DNA of 52,665 nucleotides from Bacilli bacterium (lineage in GTDB: Bacteria > Bacillota_I > Bacilli_A > RFN20 > CAG-826): assembly GCA_017429285.1 (NCBI GenBank), contig JAFRPF010000033.1:1-52665 (forward strand), written 5' to 3'. The translations under genes and the position numbers were made by a program. How positions within the stretch are numbered: position 1 is the stretch's first letter; each line of letters begins with the position of its first letter. Positions 17,544 to 26,545 of this stretch are shown here, piece by piece. The notes below the pieces were generated by a model. It was not told the DNA's origin. It made no database searches and worked only from the letters and a program-made list of their open reading frames with translations.

Positions 17544-18566
17544 CTATTTTGCAGGTTTTTTGTTAAATTTTTCTAATAAATTGGTATAAGCCACTTTGAG
17601 TTCTTGACCCACTTTTTCTAGTGTTCTTTCTTCCACTAACTTATAACCATTTGCGACTATTTTGGAATTATCTGAGGTCATGATTTTATCTAGTTTTTCT
17701 AGGAACTCTTCATTGTTCTTTCCTTTATAACAATCACGGCCATCTTCTAACCAATCAGCATACACGCCAATGTCTCTAATTAAGACTGGGCAGTTACTAG
17801 CTAGGGCTTCTAAAACAACAATACCTTCTGTTTCTTCATAACTTGGGAAGAATAAACATTCAGCATATCTTAATGCACCTTTAATAATTGCGTTATCAAT
17901 ATATCCAGGCATGATGACATTACTTGGTCTATTCTTAATCGCTTTTAAAACATTTGGTTGAGTTAATATTCTTTGTAAGAAACCAAACCAGATGAATTTG
18001 ACATTTGGTCTTTCTTTAGCGACAGCGAAGAAATCTTTAATTCCTTTTCTATTGAATGGGAAGCCAATGCCAATGACTACTTTTTCTCCCTCTTTAATGT
18101 GGAAGAATTCTTTGAATTCATTAATCTTTTTTTCATCATAAGCATATTCTTCTGGTGATATACCATTAGAAACATAAATTACTTCAGTTCCTAAATTATA
18201 AGAATCAATTAAATTTTTGGAATATAAAGTAGGAGTAATGATGAAATCAGCGTTTTTATAAAACCACATCAAATTTGGATAAAACCAAAGTTTCATGACT
18301 TTCCATAATCTAAAAGAATTCATGAAATCTTCTTTTGTGCTATGACCATGGACGATAACAGGGATGTGTTTTTTCTTTAATTTTTTAACTAATCTTTTGC
18401 TCGCTGGAAAATATGTATTCACATGAGCGATATCATAGGTATCTTTTGGATCTAAGGTATATTCGATACCTGCGGAAGTTAAGGCTGCAATTTGATGTCT
18501 AAGAGCTCTTCCGATACCTGATTTTTTTATTTTTTCTTCTTTTTCAAAATAGAGAAGTACTTTCAT
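17544..18566 (-). CDS. GT4-family glycosyltransferase (glycolipid type)
   Basis: A 340-residue GT-B glycosyltransferase. The N-terminal half has the acceptor-side SGIGRALRHQIAAL and PVIVHGHSTKEDF; the C-terminal half has the GT4 signature with an E-x7-E pair in YEETEGIVVLEALA, after GIGFPFNRKGI. The closest known type is the diacylglycerol glucosyltransferase group that makes membrane glycolipids in Gram-positive bacteria and Mollicutes; the N-terminal nucleotide-sugar donor and lipid acceptor are not determined by sequence. No membrane helix is present, so it should be peripheral. It precedes arcC on the same strand and diverges from the mocA-headed purine operon. Confidence 0.85.
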   Translation of the reverse strand: MKVLLYFEKEEKIKKSGIGRALRHQIAALTSAGIEYTLDPKDTYDIAHVNTYFPASKRLVKKLKKKHIPVIVHGHSTKEDFMNSFRLWKVMKLWFYPNLMWFYKNADFIITPTLYSKNLIDSYNLGTEVIYVSNGISPEEYAYDEKKINEFKEFFHIKEGEKVVIGIGFPFNRKGIKDFFAVAKERPNVKFIWFGFLQRILTQPNVLKAIKNRPSNVIMPGYIDNAIIKGALRYAECLFFPSYEETEGIVVLEALASNCPVLIRDIGVYADWLEDGRDCYKGKNNEEFLEKLDKIMTSDNSKIVANGYKLVEERTLEKVGQELKVAYTNLLEKFNKKPAK

Positions 18567-18641
18567 TTTTAATCACCAAATTAAGTTTACTTTTTTTCTT
18601 AATCATTAACAACTACATGAAATTTCTTATTTTGTGTGCGT

Positions 18642-18661
18642 GCATTTGCTTGCGAGCATGC
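18642..18661. promoter_or_regulatory. Hairpin-like repeat in divergent intergenic region before purine operon
   Basis: GCAT-tt-GCT-TGCG-AGC-ATGC (18642-18661) is a near-perfect inverted repeat, unusually GC-rich for its surroundings, between the divergent glycosyltransferase and mocA genes. It could be an operator controlling the purine operon. A TAATAAAATATACATATAA region follows it. Confidence 0.4.
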
Positions 18662-18702
18662 AATATTTTTAATAAAATATACATATAAACTCGGAGATCT
18701 TA

Positions 18703-19263
18703 ATGGCGGAAGCGATTGTTCTAGCAGGAGGTTTTTCATCAAGGATGCGTGAAAATAAAATGCATCTAATTATCAAAGATAAACCACTATTGTTAAATAC
18801 AATCGATTCAATCAAACCTTTCGTTAGTAAGATTATCGTAGTGACTGGTCATTATGATCAGGATATCAGATCCTTTTTAAATGAAGACGCTACTATCAAA
18901 ATCATTTTTAATGAGCATTATCCCGATGGGATGTTTTCTAGTGTCTTAAAAGGAGTAAGGGAAGTAAAGGAAGATTTTTTCATTCTTCCAGGTGATATCC
19001 CTTTTATAAAAAAAGAAACATTTATTGCGTTGTTAAATGGTTCTAAAAAAGTGAGATATCCCACTTATAAAGGAAAAGATGGCCACCCCTTATTTATATC
19101 TAAAGATTTAAAAGAATCTCTTCTTAAAGAAGATAAAAAATCTAACTTAAAAATATTTCGGGATAAACAAGATAAAGAACCCATTATTGTGGATGATGAA
19201 AACATCTTAAGAGATATCGATACATTAAATGAGTATCTAAAAATAAAAGAAGAAAGGAAATAG
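18703..19263 (+). CDS. MocA-like molybdenum cofactor nucleotidyltransferase
   Basis: A 186-residue MobA-like NTP transferase. LAGGFSSRMRENK is the nucleotide-binding loop, and PGDIPF and GHPLFI are the typical metal and substrate regions of MocA, which attaches CMP to molybdopterin to form the cofactor used by the xanthine dehydrogenase family. It sits three bases before the first hydroxylase subunit, so it very likely matures the cofactor of the two hydroxylases of the operon. It is the short single-domain type. A GGAG ribosome site at about 18692 supports the start. Other selenium- or molybdenum-maturation genes (selD, YqeB, XdhC-like chaperone) are not seen in the window. Confidence 0.85.
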   Translation: MAEAIVLAGGFSSRMRENKMHLIIKDKPLLLNTIDSIKPFVSKIIVVTGHYDQDIRSFLNEDATIKIIFNEHYPDGMFSSVLKGVREVKEDFFILPGDIPFIKKETFIALLNGSKKVRYPTYKGKDGHPLFISKDLKESLLKEDKKSNLKIFRDKQDKEPIIVDDENILRDIDTLNEYLKIKEERK

Positions 19264-19265
19264 TT

Positions 19266-20048
19266 ATGAGTCTAAGAGCAAACAACTATTACAAAGCAAC
19301 GTCATTAGATGATGCTTACCAAAAACTAAAAGATAATCCTAAAAATGCGATTATTGCTGGTGGATTATGGATGAAGAAAACCGGATTATCTTATGAAACA
19401 CTAATCGATTTAAGTGAACTTCATCTTAATGAAATTAAAGTCAATAAAGATGAAATCCATGTTGGCGCATTAGTGACACTAAGAGATTTTGAAACTAATC
19501 CAGAAATCAAGAAACTAAATGGAGGAGCAACTTCATTTGGTGTTAGTGAAGTAGTGGGTCCTGCTTTTAGAAATACCGCGACAATAGGTGGTTCTATCTT
19601 TGGTAGATTTCCTTTCTCCGATGTTATCGCTAGCTTATTACCGCTTGATGTAACTGTGAAATTATATCCAGAACAATCTTATTCTTTAGAAGAATTCTTA
19701 AATATCAAAGGTAAGGTTGATGGCATCTTAACGGAAATCGTTATTAAAAAAGAAGAAGGCAAAGGATATTTCCATAAAGTGAAAGCCACTTCTTTAGATT
19801 TTGCAATGGTCAACATCTCTATTTCTAAAAGAAATAATAAACATTATATCGCCGTTGGCTCTCGTCCATTAGTCGCCTCCTTAGCCAGAAAAGCCATGAT
19901 AGAGGCTGATAAAGGCGATTTTAAAGAAGCCGCGAGATTAGCAGCGGAAGAATTATCTTATTTAGATAGTAACAATATTAGCAAAGCATATAGACAAGAC
20001 TTAGTTAAAGTCTATGTTTTAAGAGGCTTAGAGGAGGTCAATAAATAA
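19266..20048 (+). CDS. FAD subunit of molybdenum hydroxylase 1
   Basis: A 260-residue CoxM/XdhB-type FAD-binding subunit. The second FAD motif is clear: PAFRNTATIGGSIFGRFPFSD. The first motif, usually AGGTDL, reads AGGLWM here, an unusual change that may affect flavin contact. The C-terminal YLDSNNISKAYRQDLVKVYV parallels the CODH_FAD_C domain. It passes electrons from the iron-sulfur subunit to an acceptor. The stop overlaps the ATG of the iron-sulfur gene by one base (TAATG), so the subunits are coupled. The subunit order here is FAD-FeS-Mo, opposite to the second set downstream. Confidence 0.9.
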   Translation: MSLRANNYYKATSLDDAYQKLKDNPKNAIIAGGLWMKKTGLSYETLIDLSELHLNEIKVNKDEIHVGALVTLRDFETNPEIKKLNGGATSFGVSEVVGPAFRNTATIGGSIFGRFPFSDVIASLLPLDVTVKLYPEQSYSLEEFLNIKGKVDGILTEIVIKKEEGKGYFHKVKATSLDFAMVNISISKRNNKHYIAVGSRPLVASLARKAMIEADKGDFKEAARLAAEELSYLDSNNISKAYRQDLVKVYVLRGLEEVNK

Positions 20049-20500
20049 TGAAATTACAATTTTTCTTAAATGGTACTGATGTCGTTTGGGATGTGAGACC
20101 AGACGAATATCTCTCTAACGCTCTTAGAAGACATGGCATCTTTTCAATTAGAGTGGGGTGCGATGAATCTATCTGTGGAAGTTGTACAGTTTTAGTGGAT
20201 GAAAAGCCTGTCCTTTCCTGCTCCGTTTTAGCTATTACTGTTAACGGTAAACATGTCACCACAGTTGAAGGAATACAAGAAGAAGTGGCGAGACTTTCTC
20301 ACTTCTTCGGTGAAGAAGGCGCTAATCAATGCTCGTATTGTGGTTCTGGTATGGCCATTATTATTCACGCTTTAAAGAAAGAATATAAAAACCCCACCGA
20401 TGAACAAATAAGAGACTTTATGGTGGGTAATATTTGTAGATGTACTGGATATCATTCTCAGTTCAAGGCTATTAAAGCCTATTTAGCGGAGGGTAAATAA
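20048..20500 (+). CDS. 2Fe-2S subunit of molybdenum hydroxylase 1
   Basis: A 150-residue small subunit with two 2Fe-2S clusters. The plant-type N-terminal ferredoxin cluster is CDESICGSCTVLV plus the Cys of PVLSC; the second cluster uses QCSYCGSGM and NICRCTGYH. The usual CGFCTPGM is changed to CSYCGSGM, but all Cys are kept. It moves electrons between the molybdenum and FAD sites. It is packed one base into the FAD gene and two bases before the Mo subunit gene. Confidence 0.95.
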   Translation: MKLQFFLNGTDVVWDVRPDEYLSNALRRHGIFSIRVGCDESICGSCTVLVDEKPVLSCSVLAITVNGKHVTTVEGIQEEVARLSHFFGEEGANQCSYCGSGMAIIIHALKKEYKNPTDEQIRDFMVGNICRCTGYHSQFKAIKAYLAEGK

Positions 20501-20501
20501 T

Positions 20502-22820
20502 ATGAAAAAATTTAAGGTTGTTAATAACAAAACCCATTCCGTTTGTGGACAAGCTGAGATGATGGGTAGAGCGGTATACACCCAAGATTATGAAGTCCCA
20601 GGTTCATTAGTCTTAAAGATGTTACGTTCTCCACACGCTTTTGCCAGAATTAAAAAAATTGATACTTCAAAAGCAGAAGCTCTTAATGGTGTGAAATGCG
20701 TTTTAACATACAAAAACGTTCCACATGTGGCCTTCTCTCGTGCTGGACAAGGTGCTCCACAACCATCTCCGATTGATAAATTCATTTTAGATGAATATGT
20801 GAGATTTATCGGTGATGAAGTAGCGTGCGTCGCGGCAATTAATGAACAAATCGCAGAAGACGCTTTGAAATTAATTGAAGTGGAATACGAAGTATTAGAG
20901 CCAGTTTTAGATTATAAAACAGCATATAAGAGTAAGAATGTTATTCACCCAGAAGAAGGCATTTCTCAAGCCTTTGAAATGGGCTTTAGACCAAAAGATA
21001 ATGTCGCCGCTAGTTATGAAATGGAAGTTGGCGATGTTGAAAAAGAATTAGCAAAATGTGATGTCGTTATTGAACACGCTGCGGAAACACAAGCCCAAGC
21101 GCATGCGATGCTTGAACCTCATACATGTAATGCAAGACTTGATGAACACAATCGTTTAGTCATTTATTCATCCACTCAAACTCCATTCCATGTGAGAAGA
21201 ATTATGGCTCAAACCTTAGGTATGCCATTATCACAAATTAGAATCGTTAAACCACGTGTTGGTGGTGGCTTTGGTGGTAAACAACAATTCCATGGTGAAA
21301 TGTTTGTCGCTTTAGTGACATTAAGAACTGGATTACCATCATCGATGATTTATACCAGAGAAGAAGTGTTTGCTTCTTCATATACACGTCACCCGATGTA
21401 TATCTCTATGAAAATTGGTGCGGATAAAGATGGCACGATTAGAGCTATTGATTGTCACGCATTAAGCGATACAGGCGCTTATGGAGAACACGCTTTAACA
21501 GTCTTTATGATTGTGGGTAGCAAAGTTTTACCTTTATATAACAAAGTTAAAGCAGTGAGGTTTGGTGGTAGAGTTTTATATACTAATCACGTACCTGCGG
21601 GTGCCTATAGAGGCTATGGTGCGATTCAAGGTAACTATGTTTTAGAATCTGCGATCGATATGCTCGCTGAAAAGTTACATATGGATCCAGTGGAACTTCG
21701 TAAAAAGAATTCCATGAAAGAGAAAGAAACTTCCCCAATCTTTGAAATTATGGGTGAAGGTACCAAAGGTACCGCTATGATTATGGAATCTTGTAAACTT
21801 CCATATTGTATTGATAGAGGTGCAGAACTAATCGGTTGGAAAGAGAAATATCCAAGAAAACAAGTTGGTCCTCATAAAGTGAGATCCGTAGGATGTGCGA
21901 TCGCTATGCAAGGTAGTGGTATTCCATTCTCTGATATGGGTAGTTGTGCGATTACCTTACAAGATGGTGGCTTCTATATGGTGAGATGTGGTGCGACAGA
22001 CATCGGACAAGGTTCTGATACTTTAATCAGCCAAATTGTAGCTGAAGAATTAATGACCACAGTGGATAAAGTAATTATCTATTCTTCTGATACTGACTTA
22101 GCTCCATTCGATGTTGGTGCTTATGCTTCTTCCACAACATATATCTCTGGTAATGCGGCATGGAAGACGGCGATTAAGATGAGAGAAAGACTCATTAGTG
22201 AAGCTGCTACCATGTTAGAAGTAAAAGAAAAAGATATTATCTTTGATGGTAAAACCTTTAAAGCCGGTAATAAAGAAATTTCGTTATTTGATTTATCAAA
22301 TAAATTAATATATTCCGCTCCACAACATCAAGTAGCGGTGACTGAATCATATATTGGACATGTTTCTCCACCTCCATTTATGGCTGCTTATGCAGAAGTG
22401 GAAGTTGATACAGAAACAGGTGAATATGAAGTGTTAGATTATGTCTCAGTAGTGGATTGTGGCACCACCATTAATCCAATGTTAGCTAAAGGCCAAGTCG
22501 AAGGTGGTATTACCCAAGGCTTTGGTATGGCTTCTACAGAAGAAGTTATCTATAACTCAAAAGGACAACTATTAACTAATAGTTTCCTCTATTACCATGT
22601 TCCAACATGTAAAACTATTAAACATTTAACAACTGAATTCGCTGATTCTTATGAACCAACTGGTCCATTTGGTGCGAAATCTGTCGGTGAAATTGGTATC
22701 GATACTCCTCCAGCGGTTTTATGTAACGCAATTTATAACGCTGTTGGCGTCAGAATTAATTCCTTACCGATTACACCAGAAAAGATTCTGAAAGCGATGA
22801 AAGAAAAAGAGGGGAAATAA
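20502..22820 (+). CDS. Molybdopterin-binding subunit of molybdenum hydroxylase 1 (xanthine dehydrogenase-like)
   Basis: A 772-residue large subunit of the xanthine oxidase family. Landmarks in order: an N-terminal hammerhead (AEMMGRAVYTQDY), PRVGGGFGGKQ of the first molybdopterin contact, HVPAGAYRGYGAIQ, DIGQGSDT and the catalytic glutamate in KSVGEIGID close to the C-terminus. It would hydroxylate a purine or related N-heterocycle. In the setting of YgeY, YgeW, SsnA and hydantoinase it is best read as one of the selenium-linked hydroxylases associated with anaerobic purine use; substrate (xanthine, hypoxanthine or nicotinate-like) is not decided by sequence. The length is normal for separate Mo subunits. 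It overlaps the hydantoinase start by one base. Confidence 0.93.
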   Translation: MKKFKVVNNKTHSVCGQAEMMGRAVYTQDYEVPGSLVLKMLRSPHAFARIKKIDTSKAEALNGVKCVLTYKNVPHVAFSRAGQGAPQPSPIDKFILDEYVRFIGDEVACVAAINEQIAEDALKLIEVEYEVLEPVLDYKTAYKSKNVIHPEEGISQAFEMGFRPKDNVAASYEMEVGDVEKELAKCDVVIEHAAETQAQAHAMLEPHTCNARLDEHNRLVIYSSTQTPFHVRRIMAQTLGMPLSQIRIVKPRVGGGFGGKQQFHGEMFVALVTLRTGLPSSMIYTREEVFASSYTRHPMYISMKIGADKDGTIRAIDCHALSDTGAYGEHALTVFMIVGSKVLPLYNKVKAVRFGGRVLYTNHVPAGAYRGYGAIQGNYVLESAIDMLAEKLHMDPVELRKKNSMKEKETSPIFEIMGEGTKGTAMIMESCKLPYCIDRGAELIGWKEKYPRKQVGPHKVRSVGCAIAMQGSGIPFSDMGSCAITLQDGGFYMVRCGATDIGQGSDTLISQIVAEELMTTVDKVIIYSSDTDLAPFDVGAYASSTTYISGNAAWKTAIKMRERLISEAATMLEVKEKDIIFDGKTFKAGNKEISLFDLSNKLIYSAPQHQVAVTESYIGHVSPPPFMAAYAEVEVDTETGEYEVLDYVSVVDCGTTINPMLAKGQVEGGITQGFGMASTEEVIYNSKGQLLTNSFLYYHVPTCKTIKHLTTEFADSYEPTGPFGAKSVGEIGIDTPPAVLCNAIYNAVGVRINSLPITPEKILKAMKEKEGK

Positions 22821-24136
22821 TGACTAAATTAGTCAAAAACGGAAAAGTCTATATCGATAATAAGTGGCAGGATGTCAATATCCTTATAGAGGATGAACAT
22901 TTTGCTTATATCGGAAAAGAAGAAAAGATCGCGGATGAAGTAATCGATGCGACTGGTTTAAAGATTATTCCAGGATTAATCGATCCACATGTTCATTTCG
23001 CTCTTTATTGTGGCACTATCACATCTGTTGATGATTTTGAGGCTGGTAGTAGATGTGCCGCTTATGGTGGCGTTACCACAATTATTGATTTTTTAGATCC
23101 AACTAGAAATGCGAGAAAATTAGAAAGATCATTTTATGACCGTTTAGAGCTCGCTAAAGACTCACATGTCGATTATCATTTCCATGCTTGTATTAAAGAA
23201 CCTGATGGTGATTTAGAACAATATGTTTTAATGATGAAGAAATTAGGGATGAATACGATTAAGCTATTTACAACTTATTCTGAAACTAGACGTCGTACTT
23301 ATGATCCTGACATCATCAAATTATTAGAATTAACAAAGAAATATAATTTCCTAGTTACAGCGCATATTGAAAACGATGAACTCGTTTCTTTAAAACCTGA
23401 ATATGCATGTACATATATATCTGAAGCTAGAGGAAGTGAATGTGAATACAGCGAAGCTATTAAACTCGCCGGATTTGCTAAAGACACCCAAGGTTATTTA
23501 TATATGGTCCACTGTTCATCAGGAGAAACATTACAAAGATTAATTAATCAATATGGTGATATTTTAGGAAAACATTTCTTCGTGGAAAGCTGCCCTCAAT
23601 ACTTCACATTTAATAAAGAAATTTTGAATACGGACAAGGGCTATTTATATACATTTGCTCCTCCACTTAGAAGTAAAAAAGAACAAGAATTATTAATTAA
23701 AAATATTAGTTATGTAAATACGATTGGAACTGACCATTGTTCCTTTATGTCAAACGATAAAAAGAATCATCCATCTTTAGTGGGGCACCCATTAGGTATC
23801 GGTGGTATTGAATCTTCATTTGTCATTCTTCATAAACAATTTGGAGATCAAATTATCGACAAAATGAGCAAAAATATCGCACTTTTGAATGGTTTTTCAA
23901 AAAAAGGAAGCATAGAAGTTGGTAAAGACGCTGACCTAGCTTTTATCAAAGAAGTTGACGAATATCCTATTGGTAAACCACATGGAAAATGTGATTATAG
24001 TGTCTATGAAGGTATCAAAGTTAAAGAAAAAATTGTTCATACGATGTTACGTGGAAAATTCATTTTAAAAGATGAAGTTTTCTTAGGTGGCAAAGGTGAA
24101 TTAATTAACTGTGACAAGGAGGTCAAATTCTCATGA
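22820..24136 (+). CDS. hyuA: Dihydropyrimidinase/hydantoinase-type amidohydrolase
   Basis: A 438-residue cyclic-amide hydrolase of the dihydroorotase/hydantoinase family. Metal-site features are GLIDPHVHFAL (HxH), the carbamylated-lysine region NTIKLFTTYSE, a His in MVHCSSGET and the Asp in GTDHCSF. It opens a five- or six-membered cyclic ureide, as in hydantoin or dihydropyrimidine breakdown; in purine clusters it would cut a ring-reduced purine intermediate. Its gene overlaps ssnA by four bases (ATGA) and starts on the stop of the Mo subunit. HyuA/YgeZ is the cluster partner in E. coli. Confidence 0.9.
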   Translation: MTKLVKNGKVYIDNKWQDVNILIEDEHFAYIGKEEKIADEVIDATGLKIIPGLIDPHVHFALYCGTITSVDDFEAGSRCAAYGGVTTIIDFLDPTRNARKLERSFYDRLELAKDSHVDYHFHACIKEPDGDLEQYVLMMKKLGMNTIKLFTTYSETRRRTYDPDIIKLLELTKKYNFLVTAHIENDELVSLKPEYACTYISEARGSECEYSEAIKLAGFAKDTQGYLYMVHCSSGETLQRLINQYGDILGKHFFVESCPQYFTFNKEILNTDKGYLYTFAPPLRSKKEQELLIKNISYVNTIGTDHCSFMSNDKKNHPSLVGHPLGIGGIESSFVILHKQFGDQIIDKMSKNIALLNGFSKKGSIEVGKDADLAFIKEVDEYPIGKPHGKCDYSVYEGIKVKEKIVHTMLRGKFILKDEVFLGGKGELINCDKEVKFS

Positions 24137-25431
24137 AAGCGATTATCAATGTCCGTATTTATGACTATAAGAACTATATCGAAAATGGTTTTGTCATTTT
24201 TGATGAAAAGATTAGAAAAGTTGGCAAGATGTCTGACTTTAAAAATGATGGTTATGAAGTAATTGATGGTAACGGTCAATTATTATTACCGAACTTTGTT
24301 TGTAACCATGCCCATATCTATTCCATTTTCGCTAGAGGCTTAGCCTTACCATTTAATCCTCATAACTTCGTAGAAATACTTGAACAGATGTGGTGGAAGA
24401 TGGATGCGAAGATCGATAACAAGACCACCTATTATTCAGGTGTATGCGCTGGTAAAGAATTTATTGAAAATGGTGTGACAACGATCATTGATCACCACGC
24501 TTCTGGGACAGATATCATTAAGTCATTAACTATGTTAAAAAAATCATTAGTGGATGATTTAGGTTTAAGAGCTTTGTTATGTTTTGAAACTAGTGATCGT
24601 TATCCAGTTGATAAATGTATCAAAGAAAATATCTCTTTCATGGATAAATTTAAAAGTGATCATGTAAGAGGCTTATTTGGTATGCATGCCTCTATGACCC
24701 TTAGTGATAAAACCTTAAAAGCGGTTGCTAGAAAACTTGGTGATAATCCAATTCATATTCATGTCGCGGAAAGCGAGATGGACGAGAATGATTCTTTCGT
24801 TAAATACCATATGTCAATTATGGAAAGATTAGATAAATTTGGTTTAGTGAATCCAAATAGTTTAATCGTTCATGGCGTTTCTATCTCTGATAAAGAACTA
24901 GATATTGTTCATAAGAATGCTGCTTATATGGTTGTTAACACCACAAGTAACATGAATAACGCTGTTGGTATACCAAATGTCAAAAATTATTTAGAACATA
25001 ACATTAAAGTATTAGTGGGTAATGATGGTTTATCATCCAATATGGCCACTGAATATTTAAATGTTTTATATACGACACACTTATATAACAAGACACCTTT
25101 AGGCTTAGGATTAGGTGAAGTTTTAGAAATGATTAATAATTCCTATGACTATGTTAGTAAGATGCTTGGGATTAAATTAGGCAAAATAGAAAAAGATTAT
25201 GAATCTGATTTCTTATTAGTGCCTTATAAACCATTTACCGAAATGAATAGTGATAACGCTTTTGGTCATGTGTTTTATGGATTATATCCATCCTTTAGAC
25301 CAAATGATGTTTATGCTTCTGGTAAATTGTTATTAAAAAATAGAAAAATTGTTTCACGTAAAGTTAATCGTTTGTTCGATGAAGCAAATGAAGTTAGTAA
25401 AGACCTTTGGAGAAGAATCAAGGAGGATTAA
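24133..25431 (+). CDS. ssnA: SsnA-like amidohydrolase
   Basis: A 432-residue amidohydrolase of the ATZ/TRZ family, matching SsnA. Metal ligands are visible as NHAHIYSIFARG at the N-terminus, the His of HIHVAESEMDEN and VHGVSI, and Asp in VGNDGLSSNMATEYLN. The family name comes from a stationary-phase gene in E. coli; its cluster role is deamination or ring-opening hydrolysis of a purine intermediate. It begins with the ATGA overlap of the hydantoinase stop, preceded by AAGGAGG inside that gene, and is followed by the PreA-like gene two bases later. The substrate is not certain. Confidence 0.85.
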   Translation: MKAIINVRIYDYKNYIENGFVIFDEKIRKVGKMSDFKNDGYEVIDGNGQLLLPNFVCNHAHIYSIFARGLALPFNPHNFVEILEQMWWKMDAKIDNKTTYYSGVCAGKEFIENGVTTIIDHHASGTDIIKSLTMLKKSLVDDLGLRALLCFETSDRYPVDKCIKENISFMDKFKSDHVRGLFGMHASMTLSDKTLKAVARKLGDNPIHIHVAESEMDENDSFVKYHMSIMERLDKFGLVNPNSLIVHGVSISDKELDIVHKNAAYMVVNTTSNMNNAVGIPNVKNYLEHNIKVLVGNDGLSSNMATEYLNVLYTTHLYNKTPLGLGLGEVLEMINNSYDYVSKMLGIKLGKIEKDYESDFLLVPYKPFTEMNSDNAFGHVFYGLYPSFRPNDVYASGKLLLKNRKIVSRKVNRLFDEANEVSKDLWRRIKED

Positions 25432-25433
25432 TC

Positions 25434-26525
25434 ATGGATCTATCTACCAAATTTGACGGTTTATATTTAAAAAACCCTTTAATGCCTGCGGCTGGACCAC
25501 TTGTTGGTGACGCTGAAAAGATGCTTTGGCTCAATCACGTCGCTGGATGTGGTGCGATTGTTGCTAAAACGATCTCTACCCAAATGGCGCATATTCCTCA
25601 TCCATGCATCGTCGGTGATAATAATGCGATTTATAACTGCGAACTTTGGACTGAATATAGCAAAGAGAAATGGATTGAAGAATTTTTACCAGAATATGTT
25701 AGTAAAAAAGGCGATACTCCATTAATCATTTCTGTTGGCTATACAAAGGAAGATATGGAGGTCTTAATTCCCCTATTAGATAAGTTCGCGGATGCTTTTG
25801 AAGTGAGCTGTCACTATGTTGGTACAGACCGCGAAAAGCTTGCAGAAGTTGTACGAACCATTAGAAAACACACCAAAAAACCATTCTATATGAAGATATC
25901 TCCACACATTCCAGATCCCGCGGGATTTGCGAAAGTGATTAAAGAAAATGGAGCAAACGGCGTTGTTGCTATTAACTCATTAGGACCATCTATGGTTATC
26001 GATGTCGAAAATAGAAAAATGTTAGCTAATAACGATAAAGGTTTTGTTTGGATGTCTGGTCCAGTGATTAAACCTTTAGCTTTAGCCACAGTCTATACCA
26101 TTAAACAAGCGGAACCATCATTAACTGTTATCGGTGTAGGTGGTGTAGCTAGCGCAAAAGATGTCATTGAATTTTTATTAGCCGGTGCTTCTGCGGTAGG
26201 AATGTTATCCGCTCCAATGCTTAGAGGCAAAGAATTATATAAAAAGATTATCGATGATTTGCCAAAAGAATTAGAAAAATATGGATTTAAATCGGTGGAA
26301 GATGTGATCAAGACTGGTTTAAAGAAAGAGACCACATATGAAGCCGAACTTCCGTCCGTTAAAGCGGAGAAATGTTCTCACTGTGGTTTATGTATGAAAA
26401 ACTGTCCATATTTCGCCATTGAAATGAATGAAAATAAAGTCCCAACATTTAATTCTAACAAATGTTTTAGATGTGGATTATGTGCATCTAGATGTCCAGT
26501 GAAAGCTATTGAATTTAAACATTAA
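25434..26525 (+). CDS. PreA-like flavin/iron-sulfur dihydropyrimidine dehydrogenase subunit
   Basis: A 363-residue protein with a dihydroorotate dehydrogenase-type FMN barrel (about 1-305) and a C-terminal pair of 4Fe-4S sites (CSHCGLCMKNCP and CFRCGLCASRCP, about 315-355). The family active-site Cys lies in EVSCHYVG, where classical members have SCPN. PreA in E. coli reduces uracil or thymine together with PreT; no PreT-like subunit is encoded next to it here. The start was placed at 25434 because AAGGAGG lies at about 25420-25426; an upstream in-frame ATG at 25407 lies inside ssnA. In this operon it could be the ring-reducing step that YgfK performs in other purine clusters. Confidence 0.88.
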   Translation: MDLSTKFDGLYLKNPLMPAAGPLVGDAEKMLWLNHVAGCGAIVAKTISTQMAHIPHPCIVGDNNAIYNCELWTEYSKEKWIEEFLPEYVSKKGDTPLIISVGYTKEDMEVLIPLLDKFADAFEVSCHYVGTDREKLAEVVRTIRKHTKKPFYMKISPHIPDPAGFAKVIKENGANGVVAINSLGPSMVIDVENRKMLANNDKGFVWMSGPVIKPLALATVYTIKQAEPSLTVIGVGGVASAKDVIEFLLAGASAVGMLSAPMLRGKELYKKIIDDLPKELEKYGFKSVEDVIKTGLKKETTYEAELPSVKAEKCSHCGLCMKNCPYFAIEMNENKVPTFNSNKCFRCGLCASRCPVKAIEFKH

Positions 26526-26545
26526 TTTAGAAAGGGGAAAATGTC

